A stretch of 64,000 nucleotides of DNA from Gemmatimonadaceae bacterium (GTDB taxonomy: Bacteria > Latescibacterota > UBA2968 > UBA8231), in contig PBSR01000157.1 in NCBI GenBank assembly GCA_002726335.1, positions 35,324-99,323 on the forward strand. Reading direction: 5' to 3'. The position numbers and the translations under genes are program-made. Every line of letters starts with the position of its first letter. The first letter of the stretch is position 1. The notes beneath the pieces are model-generated. The model had not been told where the DNA came from. It saw only the letters and a list, made by a program, of their open reading frames with translations, and searched no databases. Positions 44,488 through 53,814 of the stretch are shown here, in pieces.

Positions 44488-46707
44488 CTACTGCTGCGCC
44501 TCGATCCCCGCGCCCGGATCGTTGGCGATGAACTCCTCAAACTGTTCCGGTCCTGGCCCCGGCAGACGCAGCCGCACTCGTCCTCCTGCCGGCACGCGCC
44601 GCACCAGCTGTGCCGAGAGCAGCGCCACCCGGCCATGTGCCGGCACGCTGACAGTCAGCCGCTCGCGGGCGAGGTCCTGCCATTGCTCCTCCCAGGTGGC
44701 CGGTTCCCAGTCCTGCAGGGGTGCCGATACCAGTATCTCGACAATGGCAGCCGCCGTTTCCCCCCCGAGGTTGTGCAGTTGGCCGTTGGCCAGCCCGACA
44801 GTCGGCGCCGTCGGTGCCGGCACGAGTTCGCCGAAGCTCTGTGCTTTGTTGAAGCCGCCGAGGGTCCACACCGTATTCTCGCCGCCACTAGTCTTGCGCT
44901 CGCGGGCCAGATCGAACCCGAAGATACCGGTGCCGAGACCCAGATCCGCCAGTGTCACGGACAGCTCCACCGTCCAGGACCCTTCTGCGCGACCGGTTGC
45001 CGCCACTATCTGCGGCGACCAGCTCTCGTCCCTCAGGCCTTCGCCCCAATCATCCGGGATGGTGCGCTTCGCCTCCACCTGCCCGTCGGCGGTAATGATG
45101 ATGTGTGCGAAACTCGTGCGTCGGTTGTCCGGGTCGAACCACAGTTCGATGCAGTCATTGCGCCACAGTGCCTTGTGGTGTGTGACGAGAGAGTCCAAAT
45201 CCGGCTCTGCCGCCCGGAAAGCGACGTAGAGGCGGTCCCCGTGGATTCCGATCCAACTCTCCGTCGGCAGGTCGGGCCCGGCCGTCCCGTCCGCATTCGT
45301 CCAGGCGTCGAGTCGGCGCGCCTTTCGCCAGACATCGTCGCCGAGGTCGCCATCGACGATCGGCGCCTTTCCTATGAACGGCAACAACAGACGGGTTTTC
45401 GGCGTTCGCGCCCAGTGCAGGTCGACATCGGCTGGCCGGATCTCGGGCAGGTCGCTGATCCGGGTCGCCAGCGGGCTCTGAGGGGGTGGCCGCAATGGCA
45501 TCGGCGGCGACGGGTAGTCGTAGCTCGTGTTCATGTCCACTTCCAGGCCCGAGGCGAAGAGGGCCGCCTCATAGGGCCGCAGGTGCAGGTTCAACCCGCT
45601 GTCGGTGGCCTGCGATCTGGCGTCGCCAAGGGCCGCCAGATCCCCCGCACCGTCCGGCACGTCGACGACGGCATGCGCCGTGTCCGGTCGCATGTTGACC
45701 GCCACCAGCAGGCGCCTGCCGTCGGTCTGCCAGAGGGCGGCACTCACCAGACCGTCAACCGCACTCGTCGACAGCTGCTGCCTGGTTTGCGATCGCAGCA
45801 GGGGTGCCAGCGAATGGAGCAACCCGTTGGTACGGCTCATCTCCGCCTGGAGAGGGACTGAGATCGCCGTCGGACCCCCGCGGTAGGGATTGAACTGGTG
45901 CGGGAAATAACCGATGCCGTCGGCGCCGTGGACGATGGCCATCCACACTTCGGCGCGCAGCTCGTGCGGGTGGGGACTGCGGTTGCCGATGCCGCTGTTG
46001 CCGTCGTGGATGTTCGTGCACTCCAGCCAGACCCACACCGGCTTCTCCGGGCCGGCGAAAGCCCGCAGGCGCTCGACACCGCGTGCTACCAGGTGCAGCC
46101 GCCGTGTACCGTCCGCCTGTGTCGAGGTGGGGTACACGTCGTAGCAGAGGATGTCCGCCGTGGAGCAGAAGGCCGGGTAGATGCTGTCCGGCGTGCTCTG
46201 GGCCATGCCGTTGGCCATGCCCTGACCCAGGTTGAGATACATCGGTGCCGGCGTCGATGACGCCAGCATGTTGTCGTAATCGCTCTGCAGCTGCTGAGGC
46301 GCTCGACGATAATCGCGGAATACGCCGTCCACCACGGCAGGATTGTCGGGCTCATCCCCGTGCATCCATCCAAGGAAGCCGGAGCTGGAGGCGATCGCCC
46401 GGAGCTGTTCGTCCGAGCGGCTCGAGCTCCAGTGCACGTACCCGGCGACGCCGCTTGCGGCCAGCGTATCACACCAGGCCCTGGCGTCGTCGCGCTCGGC
46501 GACGAAGACGTTGACGCCCATCTGCGCGAAGACGGGTGCGGTATTGGCCGGCATGGCCCATACGGCAACAGGAAAGAGACGGGTGTCCCGAATCGGGTCG
46601 ACCACCGGCTCAGCGATCGCCCCGGATGATGACAGCCCGAGCCAGAGAAGAATTGCTGTCGATTTCAAGACTCTGTCACGCCGGTCACGGGTCAGGGAAG
46701 GATTCAT
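44488..46707 (-). CDS. Exported glycoside hydrolase-like protein with C-terminal CBM9-like domain
   Basis: The 739-residue protein (from ATG 46707) has a signal peptide (VLKSTAILLWLGLSSSGAIAEP). Residues about 40-420 look like a TIM-barrel glycosidase: FPVAVWAMPANTAPVFAQMG, GYVHWSS, CYDVYPTSTQADGTRR, VWVWLECTNIHDG and LRAEVWMAIVHGADGIGYF. A C-terminal CBM9-like sandwich follows (APIVDGDLGDDVWRKA, YVAFRAAEPDLDSL, DCIELWFDPDN). The catalytic acids cannot be assigned with certainty. It diverges from the sulfatase-esterase pair with a 70-base gap, so all three may act on one polysaccharide. Confidence 0.75.
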   Translation of the reverse strand: MNPSLTRDRRDRVLKSTAILLWLGLSSSGAIAEPVVDPIRDTRLFPVAVWAMPANTAPVFAQMGVNVFVAERDDARAWCDTLAASGVAGYVHWSSSRSDEQLRAIASSSGFLGWMHGDEPDNPAVVDGVFRDYRRAPQQLQSDYDNMLASSTPAPMYLNLGQGMANGMAQSTPDSIYPAFCSTADILCYDVYPTSTQADGTRRLHLVARGVERLRAFAGPEKPVWVWLECTNIHDGNSGIGNRSPHPHELRAEVWMAIVHGADGIGYFPHQFNPYRGGPTAISVPLQAEMSRTNGLLHSLAPLLRSQTRQQLSTSAVDGLVSAALWQTDGRRLLVAVNMRPDTAHAVVDVPDGAGDLAALGDARSQATDSGLNLHLRPYEAALFASGLEVDMNTSYDYPSPPMPLRPPPQSPLATRISDLPEIRPADVDLHWARTPKTRLLLPFIGKAPIVDGDLGDDVWRKARRLDAWTNADGTAGPDLPTESWIGIHGDRLYVAFRAAEPDLDSLVTHHKALWRNDCIELWFDPDNRRTSFAHIIITADGQVEAKRTIPDDWGEGLRDESWSPQIVAATGRAEGSWTVELSVTLADLGLGTGIFGFDLARERKTSGGENTVWTLGGFNKAQSFGELVPAPTAPTVGLANGQLHNLGGETAAAIVEILVSAPLQDWEPATWEEQWQDLARERLTVSVPAHGRVALLSAQLVRRVPAGGRVRLRLPGPGPEQFEEFIANDPGAGIEAQQ

Positions 46708-46777
46708 GTGGGCAATGTAGCCACCTGAAGGGGCCGTGGCGTCTTTGCGTTTGCCCACGGATTGGCCTTGCCTATAC

Positions 46778-48244
46778 ATGATGGCCATCGATCGACCCAA
46801 CATCATTCTCATCACCACTGACCAGCAGCGTGGTGACGCCCTGAGCCTGTGCGGCCATCCCGTCCTGCGCACGCCGAATCTCGACTTCCTAGGCGCCTCC
46901 GGGACCCGTTTTCGACGCGCCTACAGCGAGGTGCCTTCCTGCATTCCGGCACGCCACGTGCTTATGTCCGGCCAGTCTCCCGAGGCCGTCGGTATGCTCG
47001 GCTTCTACTATCGCGACGAACGGTGTCCCTGGGACCCTTCCGCCACGCTCGCCGGTTGCCTGCACGACGCCGGGTACGAGACCCGCATGATTGGCAAGCT
47101 CCACCTGCAGCCGAGCCGGCGGCGTTATGGCTTCGACGCCATGGAGCTGGCCGACGGCCTGGGCGGCGACAGTGACTATGTCGACTGGCTGCGCGCCCGC
47201 GGCGTGCGTCGTGACCACGAACCCGGTGCTCTGGGCATGGGCAGCTGCAGCTGGCTGGCCAGACCCCATCACCTGCCGGAAGAACAGACCTATCCTGCCT
47301 GGGTCGTCGATCGGGCCCTGGACTTCCTGCGCAAGCGCGATCCCACGAGCCCCTTCTTCCTCAATCTGTCCATCTTCTCCCCCCATCCGCCGCTGGCGCC
47401 GTCGCGGAGGCACTTCGAGCACTACGACCGGCTCGAGTTGGGAATCCCTGACATAGGCGATTGGGTCGAGCCTTTCGTCGGTCTTGTGCACGGTCTGAAT
47501 CCCGAGGGTGGCGAGCAGCGTGTCGATCTCGACGAGAAGACGATGCACCGGTGTCGTGCCGGCTATTTTGGCCTGATTCAGGAGCTCGATACACAGGTGG
47601 GCCGGCTCATCACCGCCATCGGCGGCCAGCTGGAGAACACGCTGATCCTCTTCACCGCCGATCACGGCGAGATGCTGGGAGATCATCATCTGTTCGGCAA
47701 ATGCGAGCCCTTCGAAGGGTCGGCCAACGTGCCGTTTCTGTTGCGCCCGCCCGGATCGGCCCGCAAGCTGCCCGGCGACGGTCCCACAGGCAGGGTCTGC
47801 GACCAGCCCGTGGGACTGCAGGATGTGATGCCCACATTGCTCGATGCCGCCGACGTCGACATTCCCGATACCTGCACCGGTCACAGCGTGCTGCCTCTGG
47901 CCCGCGGCCAGTCCTGCGACTGGCGAGAAGCACTGCATGGTGAGCACTGCGGGTATCGCAGCTACGAAGAGGGTTTCCACTATCTGGTAAACGAGCGGTG
48001 GAAGTACATCTGGCGCAGTCAGACGGGGCAGGAGCTTCTCTTCGACCTGCAGCATGATCCGCGTGAGCTGCGCGACCTGAGCCACACGCCTGATGTGGAA
48101 ACCTGGCGTCGGCGCCTGGCCGAGACACTTGCCGAACGTCCGGAGGGGTTCAGCGATGGCGACAGCTTGATCGCCGGGCAGCCGCACCGGGTCTTCGTCC
48201 CCGGCCGGGGACCCGACATCGAATGGGGAGATGTGGGACGATGA
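46778..48244 (+). CDS. Sulfatase (type I, formylglycine-dependent)
   Basis: This 488-residue sulfatase has the metal-binding TTDQQ (13-17) and the formylglycine site C-I-P-A-R at 55-59, followed by IGKLHLQPSRRRYGFDAM. LFTADHGEMLGDHH gives the second Asp-His metal site. No signal peptide is visible, so as sequenced it is cytoplasmic or the start is further upstream (a frame extends to 46736). TATACA lies directly before the ATG pair with a TTGCCC box 16 bases further up, so the message may be leaderless. Its stop overlaps the esterase-like gene by ATGA. It is not a close copy of the sulfatase at 8099. Confidence 0.92.
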   Translation: MMAIDRPNIILITTDQQRGDALSLCGHPVLRTPNLDFLGASGTRFRRAYSEVPSCIPARHVLMSGQSPEAVGMLGFYYRDERCPWDPSATLAGCLHDAGYETRMIGKLHLQPSRRRYGFDAMELADGLGGDSDYVDWLRARGVRRDHEPGALGMGSCSWLARPHHLPEEQTYPAWVVDRALDFLRKRDPTSPFFLNLSIFSPHPPLAPSRRHFEHYDRLELGIPDIGDWVEPFVGLVHGLNPEGGEQRVDLDEKTMHRCRAGYFGLIQELDTQVGRLITAIGGQLENTLILFTADHGEMLGDHHLFGKCEPFEGSANVPFLLRPPGSARKLPGDGPTGRVCDQPVGLQDVMPTLLDAADVDIPDTCTGHSVLPLARGQSCDWREALHGEHCGYRSYEEGFHYLVNERWKYIWRSQTGQELLFDLQHDPRELRDLSHTPDVETWRRRLAETLAERPEGFSDGDSLIAGQPHRVFVPGRGPDIEWGDVGR

Positions 48245-50223
48245 GCCACAACGGATATGGGCACATGGTGCTGGACGATGTCGTGACACGGGTACGCGAA
48301 ATGCGCGAAGACCGTCGTCAGCGTCTCGCCGCGATCCGCACCCGGAAGCAGGCCCTGGCCTATCAGCAGCGCCTGCGGCGCGCCATCCGCAGAGCCTGCG
48401 GTCCGCGTCCGCCGAAGACGCCTCTGAAGGCCCGCATCACCGGTGTCATCGAGCACCGGCAGTATCGTGTGGAGAAGATTCTCTACGAAAGCCGACCTGG
48501 CTGCCTCGTAAGCGCCCACCTCTACGTGCCGAAGAAACTGGATGGCCCGGCTCCGGCCGTGCTGGGCACCTGTGGTCACAGCGCTGCCGGCAAGCTGGAG
48601 CCCCTCTACCAGGGCTTCTGCCAGCGACTGGTGCGTTCCGGTTTCGTCGTTCTCATCATCGATCCCTTCAATCAGGGCGAACGGGATCAGTACCACCGTC
48701 TCGACGACCGCAGCGCCGTAGCCAACTGCTGCCACGCCCACAACATGATGGGCAAGCAGCTCGAGTTGTTAGGTGACTGGTTCGGTATGTGGCGCGCCTG
48801 GGACGGCATCCGTGGCCTCGACTACCTGCTGTCGCGGACCGAGGTGGATCGCACGCGCGTTGGTCTCACCGGCAACTCCGGTGGTGGTACGATGACGACC
48901 TGGTTGTGGGCCATGGAGCCGCGCTTCACCATGGCGGCACCCAGCTGCTTCGTCACCACCTTCCTCGCCAACCTCGAAAACGAGATCCCCGCCGACTGTG
49001 AGCAGTACCCGCCCGGCGTGCTCGGCGCCGGTCTGGAGATGGCCGACTTCATCATCGCCGGTGCCCCCAAGCCCGTGCTGTTGCTCGGCCAGCAATACTG
49101 CTTCTTCGACCGACGCGGCTTGCAGGAGGCCTATGACGAGGTCCGTCACTTCTACGACGTACTGCGGGCCCCGGAGGACAGCACCGGGCTCTTCATCGGT
49201 CCCGACACACACGGCTTCCATCTGCCGAACCAGGAAGCCATGGTAGACTTCTTCTCGGCCCAGGCCGGCACGACAGCGACTCGTCTGCGCCGCATCGACG
49301 AACTGGGAGAGGAGGGAAATGTCACGGAACGAGGCAACACCGTCGCCGCCGGCGCGATCCCGATCTACGAGTTGATCGGTACCCGTGCCGATGAACTGCG
49401 CCAGGCTCGCACCCGCCTGAGCCGTGGCGCTCTCGTGGAGAGCGTGCGCCAGATGCTGCATCTGCCGGCGCGGGTGGGTGTGCCCCACTGTCGCGTCCTG
49501 CGGGGACGGTCTATCGAAGGGTACCGCGTCGGCAGGTACGCCGTGGAAACCGCCCGCAACGTGCGTGCCCTTCTGCACAAGCGCATGACGGAGCCAGCCC
49601 ACATCCACACCCTCGACGTGGAACGGCAGATATCGCTGTTCCTGCCGCACGTGGCCAGCGACGAGGAGCTGGCGCAGGCCGGACCCGCTGTCTCACTGGC
49701 AAAGGACCCCGGTCCGGTGTACCTGCTCGATCCTCGCGGCATGGGAGAATCCCGGCCCGACGAGACGGGCGACTTCTTCCATCCCTATGGCATGGACTAC
49801 ATGTTCCATGGCCACGAACTGCTGTTCGGTGGCAGCTACCTGGGTCAACGTGTCTACGATGTGCTGCGCGTCCTCGACCTGCTGGTCACCGGGGGGGCTC
49901 GTAGGATCGACCTCAGCGGCCGCGGCCAGGGGGCGCTGCTGGCAGCGTACGCGGCGTTGCTGCACGACCATGTCACCTCGGTGACCTTGTATAACGCGCC
50001 CCTTTCGTACGAAGCTATGACACAAGAGCCCCTGGTCGCCTGGCCCGTGGCCAGCTTCCCGCGCGGTGTGCTCGCCCACTTCGATCTGCCCGATGTCTAT
50101 CGCGCCCTGGGACGGCGGCTCAGGTTCGTGCAACCCTGGGACGAGCGGATGCGACCTCTGAGTGGCGCCAGGTTGAAGCGCGCTCTGGCTCAGGCAGGTC
50201 TCCCGGAGAAGCTTCTTCTCTGA
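48241..50223 (+). CDS. Large alpha/beta hydrolase (acetyl xylan esterase-like)
   Basis: The 660-residue protein has an alpha/beta hydrolase domain: GCLVSAHLYVPKKLDGPAPAVLGTCGH, then FVVLIIDPFNQGERDQYHR, and the nucleophile elbow VGLTGNSGGGTMTTWLW (G-N-S-G-G). This matches the deacetylase/dienelactone-hydrolase-like enzymes of glycan loci. A further C-terminal third (about 430-660) has its own GPVYLLDPRGMGESRPDE and ends in what may be a second, degenerate hydrolase domain. It overlaps the sulfatase stop, so the pair is coupled and probably removes sulfate and acyl groups from one substrate. Confidence 0.82.
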   Translation: MSHNGYGHMVLDDVVTRVREMREDRRQRLAAIRTRKQALAYQQRLRRAIRRACGPRPPKTPLKARITGVIEHRQYRVEKILYESRPGCLVSAHLYVPKKLDGPAPAVLGTCGHSAAGKLEPLYQGFCQRLVRSGFVVLIIDPFNQGERDQYHRLDDRSAVANCCHAHNMMGKQLELLGDWFGMWRAWDGIRGLDYLLSRTEVDRTRVGLTGNSGGGTMTTWLWAMEPRFTMAAPSCFVTTFLANLENEIPADCEQYPPGVLGAGLEMADFIIAGAPKPVLLLGQQYCFFDRRGLQEAYDEVRHFYDVLRAPEDSTGLFIGPDTHGFHLPNQEAMVDFFSAQAGTTATRLRRIDELGEEGNVTERGNTVAAGAIPIYELIGTRADELRQARTRLSRGALVESVRQMLHLPARVGVPHCRVLRGRSIEGYRVGRYAVETARNVRALLHKRMTEPAHIHTLDVERQISLFLPHVASDEELAQAGPAVSLAKDPGPVYLLDPRGMGESRPDETGDFFHPYGMDYMFHGHELLFGGSYLGQRVYDVLRVLDLLVTGGARRIDLSGRGQGALLAAYAALLHDHVTSVTLYNAPLSYEAMTQEPLVAWPVASFPRGVLAHFDLPDVYRALGRRLRFVQPWDERMRPLSGARLKRALAQAGLPEKLLL

Positions 50224-50241
50224 GTACAGCGGGGCGAGCAG

Positions 50242-51216
50242 ATGGCTCGCCGACAGGATTGTGAAGTGACTGAGGCAGATCGCAGAATCGCTCAACTTGA
50301 GCCGTGCCTGGCGGCCTATGGAGTACAGTCTCGTTCCATTTCATGGCTGGCGCGCGGTACCTATGCCGAGGTCTACAAAGCCGAGACCGACGTTGGTTTT
50401 CTGGTCCTGCGGATTCGAGCACCCGAGGCTCAGGCTGAGGAAGTGCTCTTCGCCGGAGAATGGGCAAAGGCGGTATCCTCACAGGCAGAGGTCGTGAGTC
50501 CACTCCGACCAACCGGCGACGTGCCCATGATAGACAATCGGTGCGTCGATGTTGCGCCCTACATCGAGAATGATGGCTACAACGAGGTCGGGCCAGATGC
50601 TTGGGTGAAGATCGGAAGCTGGTTGGGAACCATGCACCGGTTGGCACGAGGAGTCGAGGACCGTGCACCGGTCGCCCTGGACTATGGGAACCATCCGCAC
50701 GAGGGCCTCTTCGACCGCTATCTCGAGCAGTCACGCATTGGCTGCACGAGCGATGCCCATCTCAAGCTGATGAGGCGCGTGGATTCTGCAGTGCAAAGTA
50801 TCAGCCAGGCGGTGGGCTCCCGCTTTGAAGACTTGCCGGTCGGTGTCGTCCATGGTGACCTGCACTTCTGGAACGTCCTGTATCGTGCCGACCAGCCAGC
50901 CTGCATCATAGACCTGGACTTCCTGCAACGGGGTGTCTTGCTCCACGACCTTGCATACGCGAGCCACTGGTTGAAGGAGTGGACGAAGCGCGGCGGAGTC
51001 TGGAGTGACATCACGGCCCGGTACCTTGCGGCCTACGAGGAGGGGCGCGAGTCAGCCCTTACCGCGACGGAGCAGTCATGTCTCCCCTGGTTGCTGGCCT
51101 ACAGCGGCGTCTTCTTCTTCGTTTCCAAGGCTCGTGTGTCGTGGAATCGACTGACTCAGGATCAACACGATCTTGAGCAAGCCGAAGACGTCATTCGTGA
51201 GCTCGAGGATCGATGA
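50242..51216 (+). CDS. Aminoglycoside/choline kinase-like phosphotransferase
   Basis: The 324-residue protein has the kinase-like catalytic loop VVHGDLHFWNVLY and the metal-binding IIDLDFLQRG. The N-terminal lobe has ARGTYAEVYKAETDVGFLVLRI. Such enzymes phosphorylate a small amine or alcohol such as choline, homoserine or an antibiotic. It lies 18 bases after the esterase stop in the same direction but may be independent. The start could also be GTG 50266. It is a different gene type from the broken phosphotransferase at 10486. Confidence 0.85.
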   Translation: MARRQDCEVTEADRRIAQLEPCLAAYGVQSRSISWLARGTYAEVYKAETDVGFLVLRIRAPEAQAEEVLFAGEWAKAVSSQAEVVSPLRPTGDVPMIDNRCVDVAPYIENDGYNEVGPDAWVKIGSWLGTMHRLARGVEDRAPVALDYGNHPHEGLFDRYLEQSRIGCTSDAHLKLMRRVDSAVQSISQAVGSRFEDLPVGVVHGDLHFWNVLYRADQPACIIDLDFLQRGVLLHDLAYASHWLKEWTKRGGVWSDITARYLAAYEEGRESALTATEQSCLPWLLAYSGVFFFVSKARVSWNRLTQDQHDLEQAEDVIRELEDR

Positions 51217-51253
51217 GATTGGTAACAGGGTTCTACAGGGGATCAGAGCTGCA

Positions 51254-51688
51254 CTAAGGGGGATCACCCAGCAATACCAGCAACTGATCTGGCAATCCCG
51301 GTTTGCCGTCAATGATCCCGGTGCCGATGAACCGCGCCCGCGTGATGCGCTCGTCGTCAGGGAGGCGGAAGATCTCCTGCTCAAAGACGAAGCGCAGCGG
51401 GCTCTCCCGTCCTGCCGCTGAGGAGACGACGAAACGGTCGCCTGGGCGCAACGAGTCGAGGTAGTCGATCTCGGAGCGGGTCACCACCAGGTCGCATCCG
51501 GCCTCGTGGAGTCGGACAAAGTCGAGGCCGTTGGTGATGAGATACTGGTGCCGGGCGTGTTCGAAGTAGGTCTGGTAGACGGCATTATTGACGACGCCCT
51601 GCAGATCACATTCCGAGTCGCGCACCTCGAACTCAATCTCGACGTCATAATCGGAACGGCGGCGTCTTCGAATCCTGGTGGGCGTCAC
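51254..51688 (-). CDS. Acyl-CoA thioesterase (4HBT/YbgC-like hot-dog)
   Basis: The 144-residue hot-dog protein has the 4HBT signature: EIEFEVRDSECDLQGVVNNAVYQTYFEHARHQYL (shown in parts), with the catalytic Asp in CDLQGVVNN in place of the usual D-x-x-G-H-V. The core continues with LRPGDRFVVSS and ends INVLLG-like residues. It would hydrolyse an acyl-CoA or aryl-CoA. The start overlaps the stop of the C45-type gene upstream on the same strand (ATGA), so the two are coupled. It converges with the phosphotransferase. Confidence 0.85.
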   Translation of the reverse strand: MTPTRIRRRRRSDYDVEIEFEVRDSECDLQGVVNNAVYQTYFEHARHQYLITNGLDFVRLHEAGCDLVVTRSEIDYLDSLRPGDRFVVSSAAGRESPLRFVFEQEIFRLPDDERITRARFIGTGIIDGKPGLPDQLLVLLGDPP

Positions 51689-52776
51689 TGGACGACGAGC
51701 TCCTCGTAGTCATGTTCGCACGGATGCATGCCGCAGAACAACAGGCGGCGCGATGCGGGCAGGCCGATCATCGAATACTCACTTCGATACCCGAGGGGAG
51801 CACCATGCCGGCACAGGCTGACCGCCTCTCCGTGGTGGTGAAGCAGAGCGCGGGCAAAGGACAGGTCCGTGCCAGCCGGCTCTGGCAGTGGCGCATCCGC
51901 AAGGTCCCCGCAGCCATCCGACACATCGTCCGCGGCGGACGGTCCGTCGCCAGCGTTCAGGACCCGGTCGAGCAGGTGCCATCGTTGGTGGGCATCGAGT
52001 TTGCCCTCTGGTGGTCGACGGTCGGCGTGCAGCAACGCCGGGTGCTGGTAGCAGTTGACGGCGTGTAGTCCCAGCGAGCCCGCGGCTGGTTGCCGAATCT
52101 GCAGCAGCGGACAGGCGGCGTCGATGCCGACAGCCGTGCCGGCCGTATCGATGCCGACAGCAGCGTAGCCTTTGCCACGCAATGGCTGTTCCGACATGCC
52201 CCTGATGAACTCGGGCGTCGTGCGGGCCCGCGACATGATCTCGTACGCCCACAGGCGGATCGGCGTGAAGCGGTCGCTCTGCTGAAACACGCTGCCTACC
52301 GACGAATGCCCCACAGCCACACCTTCAGCGTTCATGCCATCGGTGGTGGCCACCATTCCGGCAAAGGTGAAGGTCACCTGCGGAATGCCGGCATCCGGGC
52401 GCACATACCGGGCCACGACCGGACGGTGGGGTTCGCAACCATCGTTGTTCTTACCCCAGATCGGGCCATCGGGCCCGCCGGAGAAGACAAAGTTGGTGCA
52501 GTCTTCCAGGTCGAGTTCGCCGGCATAGAGGGGCAGGTTGAGCCGCAAGATTTCGCGTTCATCGACACCTGCGCCGCGAGCCGTGGCGCGCATCTCCTCC
52601 AGCACTGTCGGCAGCTGCCGATCGAGCGTGGCGAGGAAGGTGGGCAACCGGGCGTCGAACTCCTCGCCGCGACCCATTGGAAACAGCGCGATATGTTCGG
52701 CGATCTCCTCCCGCAGAGCCTCGCCGGTGGCTTCACCGATCCGAGTCGGGTCACCCGAGCACTCGATGACGCGCAT
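51685..52776 (-). CDS. C45-family (acyl-coenzyme A:6-APA acyltransferase-like) autoprocessing hydrolase
   Basis: The 363-residue protein resembles the penicillin acyltransferase/C45 Ntn-hydrolases: EILRLNLPLYAGELDLEDCTNFVF places the nucleophile Cys in DCTNF. After the proposed autocleavage site come GPIWGKNNDGCEPHRPVVARYV and TFTFAGMVATTDGMNAEGVAVGHSSVGS, as in the family. The C-terminal residues SFARALLHHHGEAVSLCRHG are the usual closing strand. It may cleave an amide of an acylated small molecule; the substrate is unknown. It is divergent from the UxuA-like operon. Confidence 0.82.
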   Translation of the reverse strand: MRVIECSGDPTRIGEATGEALREEIAEHIALFPMGRGEEFDARLPTFLATLDRQLPTVLEEMRATARGAGVDEREILRLNLPLYAGELDLEDCTNFVFSGGPDGPIWGKNNDGCEPHRPVVARYVRPDAGIPQVTFTFAGMVATTDGMNAEGVAVGHSSVGSVFQQSDRFTPIRLWAYEIMSRARTTPEFIRGMSEQPLRGKGYAAVGIDTAGTAVGIDAACPLLQIRQPAAGSLGLHAVNCYQHPALLHADRRPPEGKLDAHQRWHLLDRVLNAGDGPSAADDVSDGCGDLADAPLPEPAGTDLSFARALLHHHGEAVSLCRHGAPLGYRSEYSMIGLPASRRLLFCGMHPCEHDYEELVVQ

Positions 52777-52778
52777 TC

Positions 52779-52807
52779 TTGTTGCTCACTTATAGGAACG
52801 TTATACT
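52779..52807 (+). promoter_or_regulatory. Predicted promoter of the sugar-acid operon
   Basis: TTGTTG (52779-52784), 17 bases and TATACT (52802-52807) precede the first UxuA-like gene by 38 bases. It partly overlaps the N-terminus and leader of the divergent C45-type gene, whose own -10 could be TATAAG on the opposite strand. Confidence 0.45.
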
Positions 52808-52844
52808 CGCCACAACTCCACAAACCCGGAAAACTGAAACTCAC

Positions 52845-53804
52845 ATGATACGTATCTCTGTGTGGCACGGCGACATGTCCGACAGCTACCTGCGCAAGAT
52901 GGTACAGCTGGGTGCCGATTGCCTCGACTTCGGCCAGGGAGGCTTCTGGCCCGGCGTGCAGGAGCAGGGCTACCCCGATCTCGATCAGGTGAAGGCCGTC
53001 CGCCGCCGCGTCCGCGACTTCGGCCTCGACATCAATCGTGTGACGCTACCGGACATGACGGACGAGTTCATCAAGGAGGGGGCGGGGGCCCAGCGGGAGC
53101 TGGACAACACCTGTCGCGCCCTGGAGGTCTTCGCCGAGGCCGGTATCCCCATCGCCAGACAACGGGTGACAGGGGACACTTTCCCCTGGCTGATGACCCG
53201 CTACCGCGCCGTGCACCGCGGCGGCTACCGCTCGCGCGGCGAGAGCCTGGGGATGACGAAGGACCCGGCCCCGACGCCGACACAGGCCGAGCTCGATCGC
53301 TGGTGGGAACGTTTCCTCACCGTTTATGGCAAGCTGGTGCCCATTGCCGAGGAGAAGGAGATCCGGCTGGCCATGCATCCATCGGACACGCCGAACGTGG
53401 ACACTCCCTTCGGGGCTCTCGGGTACCATCGCATCATTGACGCTTTTCCCAGCCGGCAGGTGGGCTACCTCTACTGCTGCGGCACCCGAGCCGAAGCCGG
53501 CGGCAGCGCCCTGATCCTCGACGAGATCCACAACTACGGGCGCAAGGGACGGCTGTTCACCCTGCACATGCGAAATGTCCGCGCCTCGCTGGCCACGGCG
53601 GGTGCTTTCGAGGAGACCCTGCTCGACGACGGGGACATCAATTTCTTCAAGGTCCTGCAGGAGCTGCGCAACGTGGGCTTCGACGGCTGCATCAATCCCG
53701 ACCACATCCCGCAGATCGAGGGCGATATGGATGGCGTACATCAGGGTCTGGCGTACTCGGTAGGGTATCTGAAGGCGCTGCTGGCCGCCCTGGCGGCGAG
53801 CTGA
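52845..53804 (+). CDS. UxuA/mannonate dehydratase-like TIM-barrel protein
   Basis: The 319-residue protein is of the mannonate dehydratase (UxuA)-like group: AMHPSDTPNVD, YLYCCGTRAEAGG, LHMRNVRASL and INPDHIPQIEGD match the metal-ligand blocks (His, Cys, His, His). UxuA converts D-mannonate to 2-keto-3-deoxygluconate. Here the chain is shorter than UxuA (near 390), so the substrate may differ. It starts the plus-strand operon; the next genes follow within eleven bases. A paralog with the same blocks is at 60487. Confidence 0.82.
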   Translation: MIRISVWHGDMSDSYLRKMVQLGADCLDFGQGGFWPGVQEQGYPDLDQVKAVRRRVRDFGLDINRVTLPDMTDEFIKEGAGAQRELDNTCRALEVFAEAGIPIARQRVTGDTFPWLMTRYRAVHRGGYRSRGESLGMTKDPAPTPTQAELDRWWERFLTVYGKLVPIAEEKEIRLAMHPSDTPNVDTPFGALGYHRIIDAFPSRQVGYLYCCGTRAEAGGSALILDEIHNYGRKGRLFTLHMRNVRASLATAGAFEETLLDDGDINFFKVLQELRNVGFDGCINPDHIPQIEGDMDGVHQGLAYSVGYLKALLAALAAS

Positions 53805-53814
53805 AGAAGGCCAT

